DNA of 64,000 nt, from NCBI RefSeq assembly GCF_050947875.1, contig NC_134576.1, positions 59,152,255 to 59,216,254 on the forward strand, in the 5' to 3' direction. Positions 44,012 through 54,395 of this stretch are shown piece by piece. The stretch is from Dermacentor variabilis. Taxonomy: Eukaryota; Arthropoda; Arachnida; Ixodida; Ixodidae. The number at the start of each line of letters is the position of its first letter. Position 1 is the stretch's first letter. Made by a program: the position numbers and the translations under genes. Under the pieces are notes generated by a model. That model was not told the origin of the DNA. It did not search any database and saw only the letters and a list, made by a program, of their open reading frames with translations.

Positions 44012-44887
44012 GTGGAGCCGTTCTTTCGTGTTGGATTAGACCTGCTCGGTCCCTTTCCCACGTCATCCTCTGGGAATAAATGGGTAGCCGTCGCGACTGA
44101 TTACGCCACCCGATACGCTATCACTAGGGCTCTCCCTACCAGTTGCGCCACTGATGTCGCGGACTTTCTCTTGCATGACATTATCTTGCTTCATGGCGCC
44201 CCGCGACAGCTGCTTAGTGACCGCGGTCGAAACTTCCTCTCGAAACTTATCGCTGACGTTGTGCGTTCCTGCTCCATTCAACACAAACTGACTACTTCAT
44301 ATCATCCTCAAACCAATGGCCTGATAGAGCGGTTAAACCGTACCCTTACCGATATGCTGGCCAAGTACGTTTCCAAGGACCACCATGACTGGGACATTGC
44401 CCTTCCTTACGTAACATTTGCGTACAATTCTTCCCGGCACGACACCGCCGGATTTTCTGCCTTTTATCTACTGTACGGTCGCCAACCTACCTTGCCCCTA
44501 GACACGGCACTTCCTCCTGCTGCGGTCTGAAGAAGCGATTATGCGCGCGACGCCATCGCCCTCGCTGACCATGCACGCCAGCTTGCCCGTGCTCGACTGA
44601 CGGCCTCACAAACCTCTCAGCAGAGTCAGTACAACGCCCGCCATCATGACGTACAATTTTCGCCTGGTGCGCTCGTGCTCGTGTGGTCGCCCTCTCGTCA
44701 CGTCGGACTTTCAGAGAAGCTGCTTTCGCGATACACAGGGCCCTACCGCGTGCTGCGCCAGGTGACGCCTGTGACATACGAAATTGCTCCTGTGGGTTCA
44801 ACCTCGTCCTCTCCTCTGGCATCTAGTGATGTCGTACACGTCAGTAGGCTCAAGGCCTACTACACTGCTTCCGAGTCCGATCTTTAG
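44012..44887 (+). pseudogene. Element C integrase core and C-terminus
   Basis: Core frame 44012-44530: FFRVGLDLLGPFPTSSSGNK, ATDYATRYAI (first Asp), LSDRGRNFLS (second Asp), TNGLIERLNRTL (Glu), FAYNSSRHDTAGFSAF. A TGA at 44528 interrupts. The tail continues in the frame 44675-44887 with LVWSPSRHVGLSEKLLSRY, GPYRVLRQVTPVTYEIA and HVSRLKAYYT, the usual C-terminus of this group. Confidence 0.87.
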
Positions 44888-44907
44888 TTGCTCCGGGTCG
44901 GCACTTT

Positions 44908-45061
44908 TGTAGCCGGGTGCGATCACGAAAGGCGAACAGTGTGAAGACGACGACGACGACGATTAGTAGCTAGCGCGGGCTGTTGCCTCTTGGCCAAGCA
45001 CAGCATATTTTCTTGTAAATATACTTGTACATAGCTTGTCGTCTGCGTCTTCCTACGTAAT
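44908..45061 (+). mobile_element. Element C 3' LTR
   Basis: Begins TGTAGCCGGGTGCGATCACG and ends TCCTACGTAAT; the right end differs by about one base from the 5' LTR end. Over the shared 140 bp I count about seven substitutions plus one 3-nt (GAC) length difference, so the element is not a recent insertion. Confidence 0.85.
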
Positions 45062-45062
45062 A

Positions 45063-45554
45063 TATCATGCAGGAGGAAGTCTGCAACATCAGTTGCGCAT
45101 GTGTCGGAAGAGCGCGTGTTACGGCGTAGCGGGTCGCGTAGTCCGCCGCGACTGCAACCCACTTGTTTCCTGATGTAGATTCCGGAAATGGGCCGAGAAG
45201 GTCTAAGCCGACACGACGGAAGGGCTCGGCAGGGATGTCGAGTGGCTGCAGGCAAAGCAACCAGCGGGGAGCTGGGAAGGCTTCTTTTGTCGTTGGCAAT
45301 GTTCACAAGCGTTGACGTAACGTCGTACGGAACGGGCAAGGCCCCGCAAGCAAAAACGGTGGTATACACGGTCATAGGTAGGTTTGAGATACGCCGAGGT
45401 GTCCTGTGGATGTTGCATCGTGAAGCTCTTCTAGAACGGTTGAGCGGAGGTGTTGAAGTATGACAAGTAGGAGCTCAGAGCCGTCCAGGCGAAGGTTACG
45501 ACGGTACAGCGTACCGTCGCGGTTGACGAAGACGCGTAGAGTGGCGTCGGCCAC
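45063..45554 (-). pseudogene. Element D integrase N-terminal half
   Basis: The HHCC region is in frames at 45554-45372 (SELLLVILQHLRSTVLEELH, TSTGHLGVSQTY) and 45418-45203 (CEHCQRQKKP). The core starts at 45299 (FRRVGLDLLGPFPESTSGNK, AADYATRYAV with the first catalytic Asp) and breaks off at the element C junction after the DFLLHDI-equivalent. At least two frame changes. Confidence 0.85.
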
Positions 45555-45689
45555 AGAGTGTTCGAAACGGACGATGAGTGCTCTGATGTAGGCGTCACGA
45601 CGTTGCTCGTCGGCGAAATGAAGCAGCTGCGACCCATAGAATAAGCAAGCAGCACTGGTAATATTGCAGGAGTCAGGGTCGTGAACAGG

Positions 45690-46043
45690 TTAACGTGACA
45701 AACTGTCAGCGTCTTGGTACAGGCTGCCAGACTTGCAGACCCCGTAATATGAAAATTCTTGTAGCCTCAAAGCCCATCGACCAAGCCAGCCTGTAGGATC
45801 TTTTAGCGATGAAAGCCAGCAGAGAGCATGATGGTCAGTGACTACGGAAAAGGGGCGACCGTAAAGGTAAGGATGGAACTTCGCAACCGCCCAGACTACA
45901 GCAAGGCATTGTCGCTCCGTAATTGAATAGTTGCGCTCCGATGGTGCGAGGAGGCGGCTCGCATAAGCAATAACGTGATCCTGGCCACGCTGACGCTTGG
46001 CTAAGACGGCACCTACGCCATGACCGCTAGCATCTGTACGCAA
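45690..46043 (-). pseudogene. Element D RNase H
   Basis: 118 codons: [20 protein letters not shown] (first Asp), [19 protein letters not shown] (Glu), [18 protein letters not shown]. The acidic residues are kept. A truncated DADSLSR ends the frame. The RT thumb just upstream (46044-46290) is present but contains stops. Confidence 0.87.
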
Positions 46044-46290
46044 TTCTGTAGGGGCATCAGGCTCGAAGTGGGCGAGAATGGGTGGTGACGAGAGAAGAGT
46101 GACGAGACGAGAGAAGGCTGCGGCTTCTGCAGTACCCTACGAGAATTGCACGCCTTTCTTCAACAGATTGGTGAGGTGTCTAGCAATTACTGCCCTATCT
46201 TGAACAAAACGACGAAAGTATGAGCATAGCCCTACAAAACTTCGAACGTCTGCGGCTGTCTTCGGAACCAGAAAGTATGGAACAGCTCTA

Positions 46291-46990
46291 GTTTTGTGGG
46301 GATCATGCTGTACTTCGGAAGCGTCAACGAGGTGGCGCTGAACAGTAATTTTGCGGTTGCCGAAACGACATTAGGACGAGTTAAGTTGCAGCTTCGCCTT
46401 TCAAAATACATCAAGTATAGCTGTGAGACGCTCAAGGTGAGTATCGAACGTGGGCGAGAAGATGATGACGTCGTCGAGGTAGCAGAGACATGTGGACCAT
46501 TTGAAACGTCGGAGCAAGGAGTTCATCATACGTTCCAATGTGGTGAAGGTTGCATAATCAAAACGGCATTACTTTAAACTCGTATAGGCCATCAAGTGTG
46601 ACGAACGCGGTTTTTTCACTGTCCATAGCGTCAACAGCAATCTGCCAGTATCCAGAACGAAGACCAATAGAAGAGAAATAGGTGGAATCGTGGAGGAAGT
46701 CAAGGGCGTCGTGTATACGAGGGAACGGGTAGACGTCCTTCTTAGTAATGTTGTTCAGATAACGGTGGTCTACACAGAAGCGCCACGTGTCATCGTTTTT
46801 CTTAACCAACACTACAGGTGACGTCCAGGCACTCGAAGAAGGCTCAATGATGTTTTTGTCTAGCATTTTGTTCACTTCACTTTGAATTACTAGGCGTTCC
46901 GGCGCAGAAACTCGATACGGTCGTCGGTGAATAGGAGTAGCATCGCCAGTAAGAATCCGATGCTTGACCGTGAGCGTCTGGCCTAAAGGG
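46291..46990 (-). pseudogene. Element D reverse transcriptase, motif A Asp lost
   Basis: The frame 46875-46558 reads MLDKNIIEPSSSAWTSPVVL, RFCVDHRYLNNITKKDVYP, then YFSSIGLRSGYWQIA, where Gly replaces the first catalytic Asp of motif A. It stops after EFKVMPF. The CYLDDVIIFSPTFDTHLERL box follows in another frame (about 46480) and is intact. Confidence 0.87.
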
Positions 46991-47031
46991 CCATCGTCGA
47001 AGTCGAAAATATCTCTGTAGGACGATAATAC

Positions 47032-47808
47032 TTAGTAAAGGTCTTCAGCCTGCACAGAAGACAGGTCCATCGCAACCATTTTCTGTATTTTGGGATCGGC
47101 GGCCGAGGCTAGTACGATGGGCCTGCTAAGCTCGCAAGAAGCGTCGGTCGATAAAGTTCCCACGTGATGGTCGCCGAGACAATCAACGTTGGCAAGACAA
47201 ATACCTTGCGGTAGAATTTGCTTACTGCGTGTATACACTGGTGGTATACTGTGTGCCACAGTAACGTCATACTGCAGCGGAATGTCGGGCAGAGGAGTGA
47301 CAAGGTACTCGCCATCAGGAACTGGTGGCAAAGACAAGAGTTCAACATAGGCAATTGATTTTGGCGGCAGGCGAATAAAGCCGGTGGGGCGTAGGCGGCA
47401 CTGGGGTGCGTCAGAAGGCTCGGCGAGAATCCGCAACTCAAGGCGAAGGGTACTGGCAGAGCAGTCAATAAGAGCAGAATGCCCAGAGAGAAAATCCAGA
47501 CCATGAATGAGGTCGTGGGGGCAATGAATAATCGCGGTGAAGAGGACGGGAGTCTGGCGGCCGGCGATGCTAACATGTGCCGTACACATGTGTATTATAG
47601 GCACAGTACTGCCATCCGCAACGCGGACGACGCATGCCGACGCTGGAGTGTGGAGCTTGTTCAGTCGTCGTCGGAAGGCAACACTCATAACAGAAAGATG
47701 TGCGCCTGTATCGATGAGTGCCGTGACAGAATAGCCATCAACGTCAACGTCAAGAAAGTTTTGGTTCGTGTGTAACGTGAGCAGAGGATTTGAGGGCGGG
47801 GTGGACAA
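47032..47808 (-). pseudogene. Element D protease and linker
   Basis: 258 codons. TALIDTGAHLSVMSVAFRRR (active-site Asp kept), second box HDLIHGLDFLSGHSALID (His for the usual Leu before GLD), then a linker with LPPKSIAYVELLSLPPVPDG and a YVTPLPD-like repeat. It ends near AEDLY at 47032, and the frame is broken before RT. Confidence 0.86.
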
Positions 47809-48039
47809 CGCAGCTTCACCTCCAGAAGCTGCAGTGCATAGTTTTCTGGCTGGATCCGGGAGGCGATAAGCGACGGAGAGAAGCGACGGTGTTGGGGCGA
47901 ACGAGACTGATGGTGGCGAGGTGAGGGCGAGCGGCTGTAGCGAAGGTTCGGGGCAGGAGCATCAGCGGCAATGAGTTCATAGCGGGTGGCATAGGGAACA
48001 GAAGGTCCAAAGGGGCGGGAATGAGCGGTGGTGTATGTC

Positions 48040-48991
48040 CGAGGAGGTGGTGGCCATCAGTCGCGGTAGTGACGAGCGACGTGGCGATGCGACAGCAGTG
48101 GAAGCAGATCAGCCTGTCATCAGGGGTGCGCCATTCGGACGGTTTGCGGCGAGATGTGGCAGAAAAGGACTGCAGGACTGCCGGGGACGAGGAGGGCTGC
48201 TAGAGAACTGGGGAACCGTGGGTGGAGACGATGAACACACGGAGTTGAGACACATGTTCTCAAATTCCTGTCTGACGACAGCCTCAATCATCGCAATTGT
48301 GGTTGCTGGTGGATCGGGAGGCGTCGCGGAGAAAGCTGGCATACAGGCGGCCTCGAGCTCACGGCGAAGAATACGGGTTGCGTCGTCACAGTGGGTGGTC
48401 TGACGCCGTCGACTCTCACATGTCGACGTAGCAGCAGTGTTTGGTGGCCGCGTGATGTGATGTGCGATACGGCGGCTCTTAGCTTGTTCAAGGCGACGAC
48501 ATTTTTTGATGATGGCGTCGATACTCGAGACGTGGACGAAAACAAGCAAATTGAAAGCATCGTCCAGGACGCCTTTTAGCACATGCGACACTTTATCTGC
48601 TTCAGACATCGTATCGTCCGCTTTGCGGCAAAGAGCCAAGACGTCGAGGATGTATGACCGGCTCTGTAGATGTCTGAACACGAGACGCAAGAGCCTTTCT
48701 CGCGGCAGCCTTGCGCCTAATGGGATCGCCGAACAGTTCCCTGAGCTTTTCTTTAAAGCTATCCCAACTGTTTATCTCGTCGTCATGTGTTTGGTACCAC
48801 ACGCGTGGGGTGCCGCCGAGATAAAAGGTGACATTGGCGAGCATGATTGTTGGGTCCCACCTGTTATTAGCACTGGCGTGTTCGTCGAGCATGATCCATT
48901 CGTCAATGTCCTCTCTCTCCGGCCAGAGAACACACCAGGGTCGCGATGTGGGGTGACCGTAACGATTGGTGGGTGCGTCACCGGGAGGCAT
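48040..48991 (-). pseudogene. Element D gag
   Basis: First frame 48991-48602: MPPGDAPTNRYGHPTSRPW, NRWDPTIMLANVTFYLGGTP, FKEKLRELFGDP. After a frameshift near 48640 it continues at 48690-48109 with ILDVLALCRKADDTMSEADK and VVRQEFENMCLNSVC. The zinc knuckle region (about 48100-48050) starts CFHC but has lost a base and its last Cys, so the knuckle is broken. Confidence 0.86.
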
Positions 48992-49063
48992 GGTGACCAG
49001 CTCGGTGTGCCGACCGCTTCGGAGTTCCGTGGTCAGGACGGGGATCGCTTACCTCCACCAGAA

Positions 49064-49226
49064 TGTTACGTGTGGAAATACACAGATGAAAGAGGCTATA
49101 TACACGCTATATACACTTGAGCCAGGCCGCCAGGCCGACACTCGCTCGCGCCATGGGCACAGACCCACTTCGCCGTCGTTCTCGCGGCGGCTCGTCCCTC
49201 GAGCGTCGCTCGATGATATCGTAATA
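49064..49226 (-). mobile_element. Element D 5' LTR (163 bp)
   Basis: On the minus strand it starts TATTACGATATCATCGAGCG, has GTATATAGCGTGTATATAGC (TATA-like) and ends TTTCCACACGTAACA. It is flanked at 49227-49230 by ATAT, as at 27600-27603. It is followed by TTCTGGTGGAGGT, the primer-site region shared with C and E. The same LTR occurs at 60230-60392 (element E). Confidence 0.9.
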
Positions 49227-49230
49227 ATAT

Positions 49231-49741
49231 TAACACAGTGCGATCGCGTGTACACATCACCTAAAATTAGAGAACGCACCATCGTATCAATGTTCAGTCA
49301 GATGAAGGCAAAAACTAGAAAGGAAGCAGTCGATAAAGAAAAGCGAACCTTGACAATAAACTAGCATAACATGGAAGACACATTCTAATAAAGCAATGCA
49401 AGAACGAACTCTAAATTTGGAGCTGGGGTAGCAACGGTCAATCACAACATTATATCGCTTTAAGTGCTTAAAATACGTGGCAGTAATCTTCACATCATAA
49501 TTATACAAGAGTTCGGTTCACAATAGGGGAAGCCGGAATAAAAAAATTCATTTAAGGTAGTTTGTGCGGCCAAGCATATATTTCAGCTCTCAGGATAACG
49601 CATGTTGTAAGCGCTCGTATTAATTAGCTAGAGCCAGCAAATAATAAAGCATACTGCCCCTGCATCCAAAGTTACAGTTTTGATTAAACTTTTCATAAGC
49701 AAGGATGCTTTGGTGCACTAATTGTTAAAGCAGCTTAAAGG
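49231..49741. other. Flanking sequence, nothing assignable
   Basis: AT-rich sequence outside element D with no motif or repeat partner seen. Confidence 0.4.
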
Positions 49742-49851
49742 GTTAAACGCGCACACAGACGGGGACAGAGCGAGGAACAACACGACACAGCGCTAATTAG
49801 CGCCGAGCAGCTTAGTTCCTCACTCTGTCTCCGTCTGTGCGCGCAGTTAAC
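49742..49851. repeat. Foldback repeat with a palindromic centre
   Basis: Arms 49742-49778 and 49815-49851 are reverse complements with a few mismatches (GTTAAACGCGCACACAGACG against GTTAACTGCGCGCACAGACG). The 36-nt centre contains the perfect palindrome GCGCTAATTAGCGC (49790-49803). Its sequence style resembles dispersed tick repeats linked to Penelope-like elements, but this is from memory. Confidence 0.82.
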
Positions 49852-50394
49852 CATTTAGGTTTGGAAAACAGTGCCTGGAGAGTGGTGCTCAATTGTTAAG
49901 TCGGCATGAGCGTGTGGCTGATTACTTTTTCCCGTGCGTCTTTTTTGTGTTTGCCCTTGTATCCTGGCTGCGACAGTATTGCAGCATTTATTGGGGTGTG
50001 CACAAAAGTAGAAAATTTATCTTCAATATAAAACAAGCTGTGGAAGCAATACTACTGCACCGACTCTTCCTATACTGTTATCACCTGAGCTTTGTTATTT
50101 GACCAACATGCCAAGCGCTCTCGCAACAGTGGTAAAAGCCAATTGAATTTAACATTCAATGCAGCGCAAAAACATCCCGTCCTGCGTTCCGCGCATCTGG
50201 TACATGCCCTGTTGGCACATGCCAGTAGCCTGAAAGCAGGCCTGAGGTTGTAAAATAGCACGTCTCCTTTCGACAAGGGGATCATCGAGACGCATCAAGG
50301 GTAAATGTTCACTTCACGCAACGGTGTTCAGCATTCTATAATCTAAACAAACAAGATGATCCCAGCTCACGGATAGAGTACACCGCTTGAACAT
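49852..50394. other. Sequence with no gene seen
   Basis: Short frames at 49893-50102 (plus) and 50285-50070 (minus) have no motif. Confidence 0.4.
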
Positions 50395-50830
50395 ATCATA
50401 AGAAGCGAACAAACACTGACACCAAGGACAACATAGGGGAAGTTATTTGTGCTTAATAAATGAAATAAACAAACGATAATAAGTGGAAATTAAAGTGGAT
50501 GAAAAAACAACTTGCCGGTGGTGGGAACCAAACCCACAACCTTCGCATCTCGCGTGTGATGCTCTACCAATTAAGCTACCGCGGCGTCGTTTACCCATCC
50601 ACTTTCTTGGAGTAATTATGGGTCCTAATAAAACCCTGGCAGTGCTAGCCAGCGCCACCACTCACAGACCTTGGCTTCGGATGTAGAACGTCGTTTTTGC
50701 CGCAGGCATCACGAGGACGTGAACTATTGGTTGAAGGCTTATTGGTCAATAAACCCACACTTGCTGCCTGAAGGCATCAATGTTGCCGGATTGGAGAACC
50801 TCGTTATCTATTAAAGAGAGTTTTCACATG
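50395..50830 (-). repeat. tRNA-headed repeat, copy 3 (best preserved)
   Basis: The tRNA-like head is at 50514-50590 on the minus strand: GCGGTAGCTTAATTGGTAGA (A box) and GGTTGTGGGTTTGGTTCCC (B-box region), close to tRNA spacing. The body carries CCACCACTCACAGACCTTGG, CAATAAACCCACAC and CACCAAGGACAACATAGG. Same unit as 5723-6090 and 15740-16140. Confidence 0.8.
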
Positions 50831-51662
50831 TCGTTCAAGTGTTCTTTTATAATATGGTGCTCGGAATGTGATACAAGGCTCGGCTGATGGCGGACAGGCT
50901 CATGCCGTTCCGTGTCAATATGGTGCTCCACAACCGCGGACAGTCAAGTTCTTCAGCTCAGGGTGCAATGCAGCATTGGTATTGATGACCAATTCTTTTA
51001 CTGATTCCAAGACAGTGTTCGAAAGCTTCGCGCCCAAGTCGAGTAGCTCCCATGGGAGGACGTTAGTACGCAAAGCGACAGGCTTCGCGTTAGTAGTTGG
51101 CGCCATTCAGGCGAATACACGAAAAAAAAACTTCAGATGCGTCACCGATTCGTTCGCCGCGACGTGGTTGACTAGATTGGTGGTAGTGTTAAGACCAAAA
51201 ACGTGTGCTTGACCATCCATACAATCGAGGAGTCGCCGTGGCGACAAGTGTAGCTGAACGGCACACAACGCTCAAATGATTCCAACAAGATCTAACCGAT
51301 AATGTCGCGCGCGAACAGAACGGGTATCTAGGCAGAGTATCCAGTAAGAGCCCACCTAGTAGACTCGCGATTTCAACCGCCACTGATTGGCTGGTACTGC
51401 TCATCTGCTCCTCGCTCGCGCAGCTCCACTCAATCAGCAGATCAGCTGCGGCCGGAATGGACAGTCCACAAGGTGGACTCTTAAAGAATACCCCCCGTGA
51501 TCCCAGACCAAAGCTGCCGAATTCAATTTCACCAGGTAATTTTGTGGTGATGTTGAGGAACAAACACAGGTAGGCGCTTGAACGAAGAATGGCATCTGCT
51601 ACTTCAGGCAGGCAACTGGTGGCTAATACGTGAGGCAGACGTAAGAGAGCGCTTTATTCACT
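50831..51662. other. Left flank of element F, unassigned
   Basis: A 124-codon minus frame (51563-51189) with SSTSQSVAVEIASLLGGLLL has no domain I recognise. The sequence next to F (CGCTTTATTCACT) together with the right flank would read as a uniform stretch before insertion, possibly another LTR with an AATAAAG signal on the minus strand. Confidence 0.35.
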
Positions 51663-51809
51663 TGTAAGCAGGTTTATTGGGTGAGTCCAACAAACAGGCG
51701 GTAGCTTGGAACAGTACGTTGGGAGAACAAGATGGTGTTCGAGCGCCGATCTCGTGCCCTCCGCTCTTGATGATGATCGCGATGTCATTATCTTCCTTTA
51801 TTCATTACA
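51663..51809 (-). mobile_element. Element F 3' LTR
   Basis: Plus-strand ends TGTAAGCAGGTTTATTGG and TTCATTACA. Partner of 56682-56830, with about a dozen differences by eye plus small indels. TCCAATAAACC-type polyadenylation signal on the minus strand. Confidence 0.87.
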
Positions 51810-51847
51810 ATTGCCCCCATCGAGAAAGGTGGAGCCATCCTGGCGAT

Positions 51848-52832
51848 CTAACAGGCGGGGACAAGATGGTCGAAGTGCGGCTTCAGGCGGTCTACGTGAA
51901 TAACATCACGTCCACGTCGACGACGGTCGCCGTGCAGCGTAAGAGGTTCAAGGACGTAGTTTACGGGAGAAGTACGCTCGACGACGCGGTAGGGACCATG
52001 ATAATTTGGCAGTAGTTTGGACGAAAAGCCAAGGGCGCAATGTGGTACAAGCAGCCACGCAAGTGCTCCAGCAGCGAATGTTGCGGCAGGAGAGTGGTCA
52101 TCATCGCGGGCGTCTTTCTGGCGTTGTTGGTCGGCTGTAGTAAACGCTTGCCTAGTTGTCGGCAATCTTCAGCGTAACGGGTGGCTTCCGACACGGGCGT
52201 GCACTCTGAGGCATCTGGTGCGTATGGTGGCAACGTGTCGATAGTGTGAGTCGGCTGGCGACCGTACAGAAGGAAGAAGGGGGAAAACCTTGTTGTCACT
52301 TGCGTAGCGGTGTTATACGCGTACGTCGAAAATGAAGAACCAGTTCCCAGTTTGACTGATCAGATGCAACATGTATCGTAAGCATGTCGCCCAGTGTCCG
52401 ATTCAATCGCTCAGTGAGACCATTCGTCTGAGGGTGGTAGGTAGTACATGTCCGATGTACAATGTTCCACTGGTGGAGAAGTGCTTGAATTACATCGGAG
52501 AGAAATACGCCACCACGGTCACTGAGGAGTTCGCGAGGAGGACCGTGTCGAAGCCGAAAACTTTTGATAATGAAAGAGGCGACGTCCTCTAGTGTCACCG
52601 TGGGAAGAGCAGTGGTTTCGGCGTACCGTGTAAGGTGGTTGACAGCAATGATACCCCATCGGTTTCCCGCCGTGATCAAAGGTAAAGGTGCATAAATGTC
52701 AATTCCAACGCGGTCAAATGGGCGGCGTGGGCATGGAAGAAGCTGAAATGAACCTGCGGCAGGATGCGGTAGTTTTTTTAGTCGCTGACACTCGTGGCAG
52801 CCGCGAATGGACTTGCGGACACAGCGAAACAT
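51848..52832 (-). pseudogene. Element F integrase, first catalytic Asp changed
   Basis: Frame 52832-52296: FRCVRKSIRGCHECQRLKKL (end of HHCC), FDRVGIDIYAPLPLITAGNR, AVNHLTRYAE (Asn in place of the first catalytic Asp), LSDRGGVFLSD (second Asp), TNGLTERLNRTLGDM (Glu). After frame changes at about 52300 and 52100 the C-terminus reads KLLPNYHGPYRVVERTSPV and HVDRLKPHFDHLVPAC to a stop at 51848. Confidence 0.87.
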
Positions 52833-52895
52833 TCCGCGCCCGTAGTAGCTTTTCCGTAAGCGTTCGTAGGTCTTGATGACACCGCCGTGAACACA

Positions 52896-53976
52896 CTACG
52901 GGTCGGAGTGAAAGGACGCGCAGATTGTAGAGCGCAGCGTTCTGGGGATAACTAGGAGCCACTTCCTACCATCCGGCGAGTAGTTGCGCCGGTACAAGAG
53001 GCCATCACGGATGCTGAAGTGCGAAGACTGGCGTGGCAGTATTCGAGTGGTCGAAAGGGTGGGTGCCTCAGATAAAACGTCAAGAAGCGAAGCAATCCAG
53101 GGATCGTGGCGCTGTGCAGAGGAGACAGTGGCGACGTCAAGAGCTGACAATGGGTGGTGTACAGTGGATATGGACGCAGTTTCGGTGGATAGTGGTGACC
53201 GCGACAGTGCATCTGCATCGGCATGCTTGCGTCCGAAACGATATATAACGCGGATGTCAAAATCTTGAAGTCGAAGAGACCAGCGGGCAAGGCGACCTGA
53301 CGGATCCTTCAACGAAGACAACCAACATAATGCATGATGGTCCATACCTACATCAAACGTGTGGCCATATAAGTAAGGGCGGAACTTGGCACGCGCCCAG
53401 GCTATTTCCAAGCATTCTTTCTCGGTGACGCTATAGCTTGACTCAGTCTTGGGGATCTCTTCTGCTGGCGTATGCGATGACATACTCTGCGAACCTAGGC
53501 TTTCGTTGTGCGAGAACATCACCGAAGCCGGCACCACTGGCGTCTGTGCGCACCTCAGTTGCGGCCGTAGGATCGTAGTGACGCAGTGTAGGTGGTGACG
53601 TCAGGAGACGGAGAAGGGTGGAGAAGGCTTGGTCACACTCAGAACACCATGACGAGAGATTGGAGGCGTTGCTTAAAAGTTGGGTCAAAGGAGCAATTAT
53701 AGAGGCGAAGTTGCGCACAAACCGACGAAAGTATCTGCATAACTCTATGAAGCTTCGTAACTGCTTTAGAGTCGTCGGTTTGGGGAAGTCGGTCACGGCA
53801 CTTAGTTTAGCATGGTCCGGAAGCACACCATCCTTTGATACGACGTGACCAAGAATTGTAAGTTTTCGCGTAGCAAAGCGGCACTTCATGAGATTTAGTT
53901 GCAGCTGAGCGTTCTTCAGACAAATCAGGACATGGTTGAGGCGTTCGATATGGGTTGCAAAATCTGGCAACAACAA
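52896..53976 (-). pseudogene. Element F RT thumb and RNase H
   Basis: Frame 53976-53443: [77 protein letters not shown] (first RNase H Asp). Frame 53537-52896: [20 protein letters not shown] (Glu), [26 protein letters not shown]. Frameshift near 53460. Confidence 0.86.
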
Positions 53977-54360
53977 TGTCGTCGAGGTAGCAGAGACACA
54001 TGTGCCACTTCAAACCCCGCAGAACCGAGTCCATCATGCGCTCGAAGGTGGCAAGCGCATTGCAGAGGCCGAAGGGCATGACATTTAATTCATATAGGTC
54101 ATCAGGCGTGACCAAGGCTGTCTTTGTACGGTCGGCCTCTGCTAAAGCCACCTGCCAATACCCGGAACGCAAATCTAGCGACAAAAAAACTCGGCACCTT
54201 GTAGACAATCAAGAGCATCGTCAATTCTGGGTAAAGAGTACACGTCTTTTCGAGTGACCTTGTTTAGGCGCCGTTAATCTATGCAGAAGCGAATCGATTC
54301 ATCCATTTTTTTAACGAGAAACACAGGGGACGCCCGCGGACTTTGTGAAGGGCAAATAAC
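53807..54360 (-). pseudogene. Element F reverse transcriptase
   Basis: Fingers and palm in several frames: ASPVFLVKKMDESIRFCI (about 54330), LNKVTRKDVYSLPRIDDAL, FLSLDLRSGYWQVALAEADR (motif A Asp kept), [28 protein letters not shown] (catalytic box kept) with a frameshift right after it at about 53970. In-frame stop before RRLN. Confidence 0.86.
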
Positions 54361-54395
54361 GTCGCGTTTAAGCATATCGCCAACCTGGTCGGCAA

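Larger units (their letters stand above)
39960..45061 (+). mobile_element. Ty3/gypsy element C, complete with both LTRs, nested in D
   Basis: LTRs at 39960-40118 and 44908-45061; internal gag, protease, RT, RNase H and integrase on the plus strand. It is inserted at GATAT in the integrase gene of D, and the D sequence resumes on the other side with ATAT repeated (one base eroded at the right edge). It is related to D and E in protein sequence but has a different LTR. Lesions include a gag frameshift, two nonsense codons, a pol frameshift and a changed RT box. Confidence 0.9.
27604..49226 (-). mobile_element. Ty3/gypsy element D, full-length, split by elements C and B
   Basis: The minus-strand element has its 5' LTR at 49226-49064 and its 3' LTR in two pieces (39213-39107 and 27671-27604). 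It is flanked by ATAT on both sides (49227-49230 and 27600-27603). Coding parts run gag, protease, RT, RNase H and integrase from right to left. Element C interrupts integrase (39960-45061) and element B interrupts the 3' LTR (27672-39106). Without its inserts D would be about 5.1 kb. Element E (from 60230) is a second copy of the same family. Confidence 0.88.

Noticed and set aside
50514..50590. Possible functional tRNA gene on the minus strand
   Set aside because: The A and B boxes are present, but the unit is the head of a dispersed 400-nt repeat with three copies here; no isolated cloverleaf with flanking Pol III terminator was convincing.
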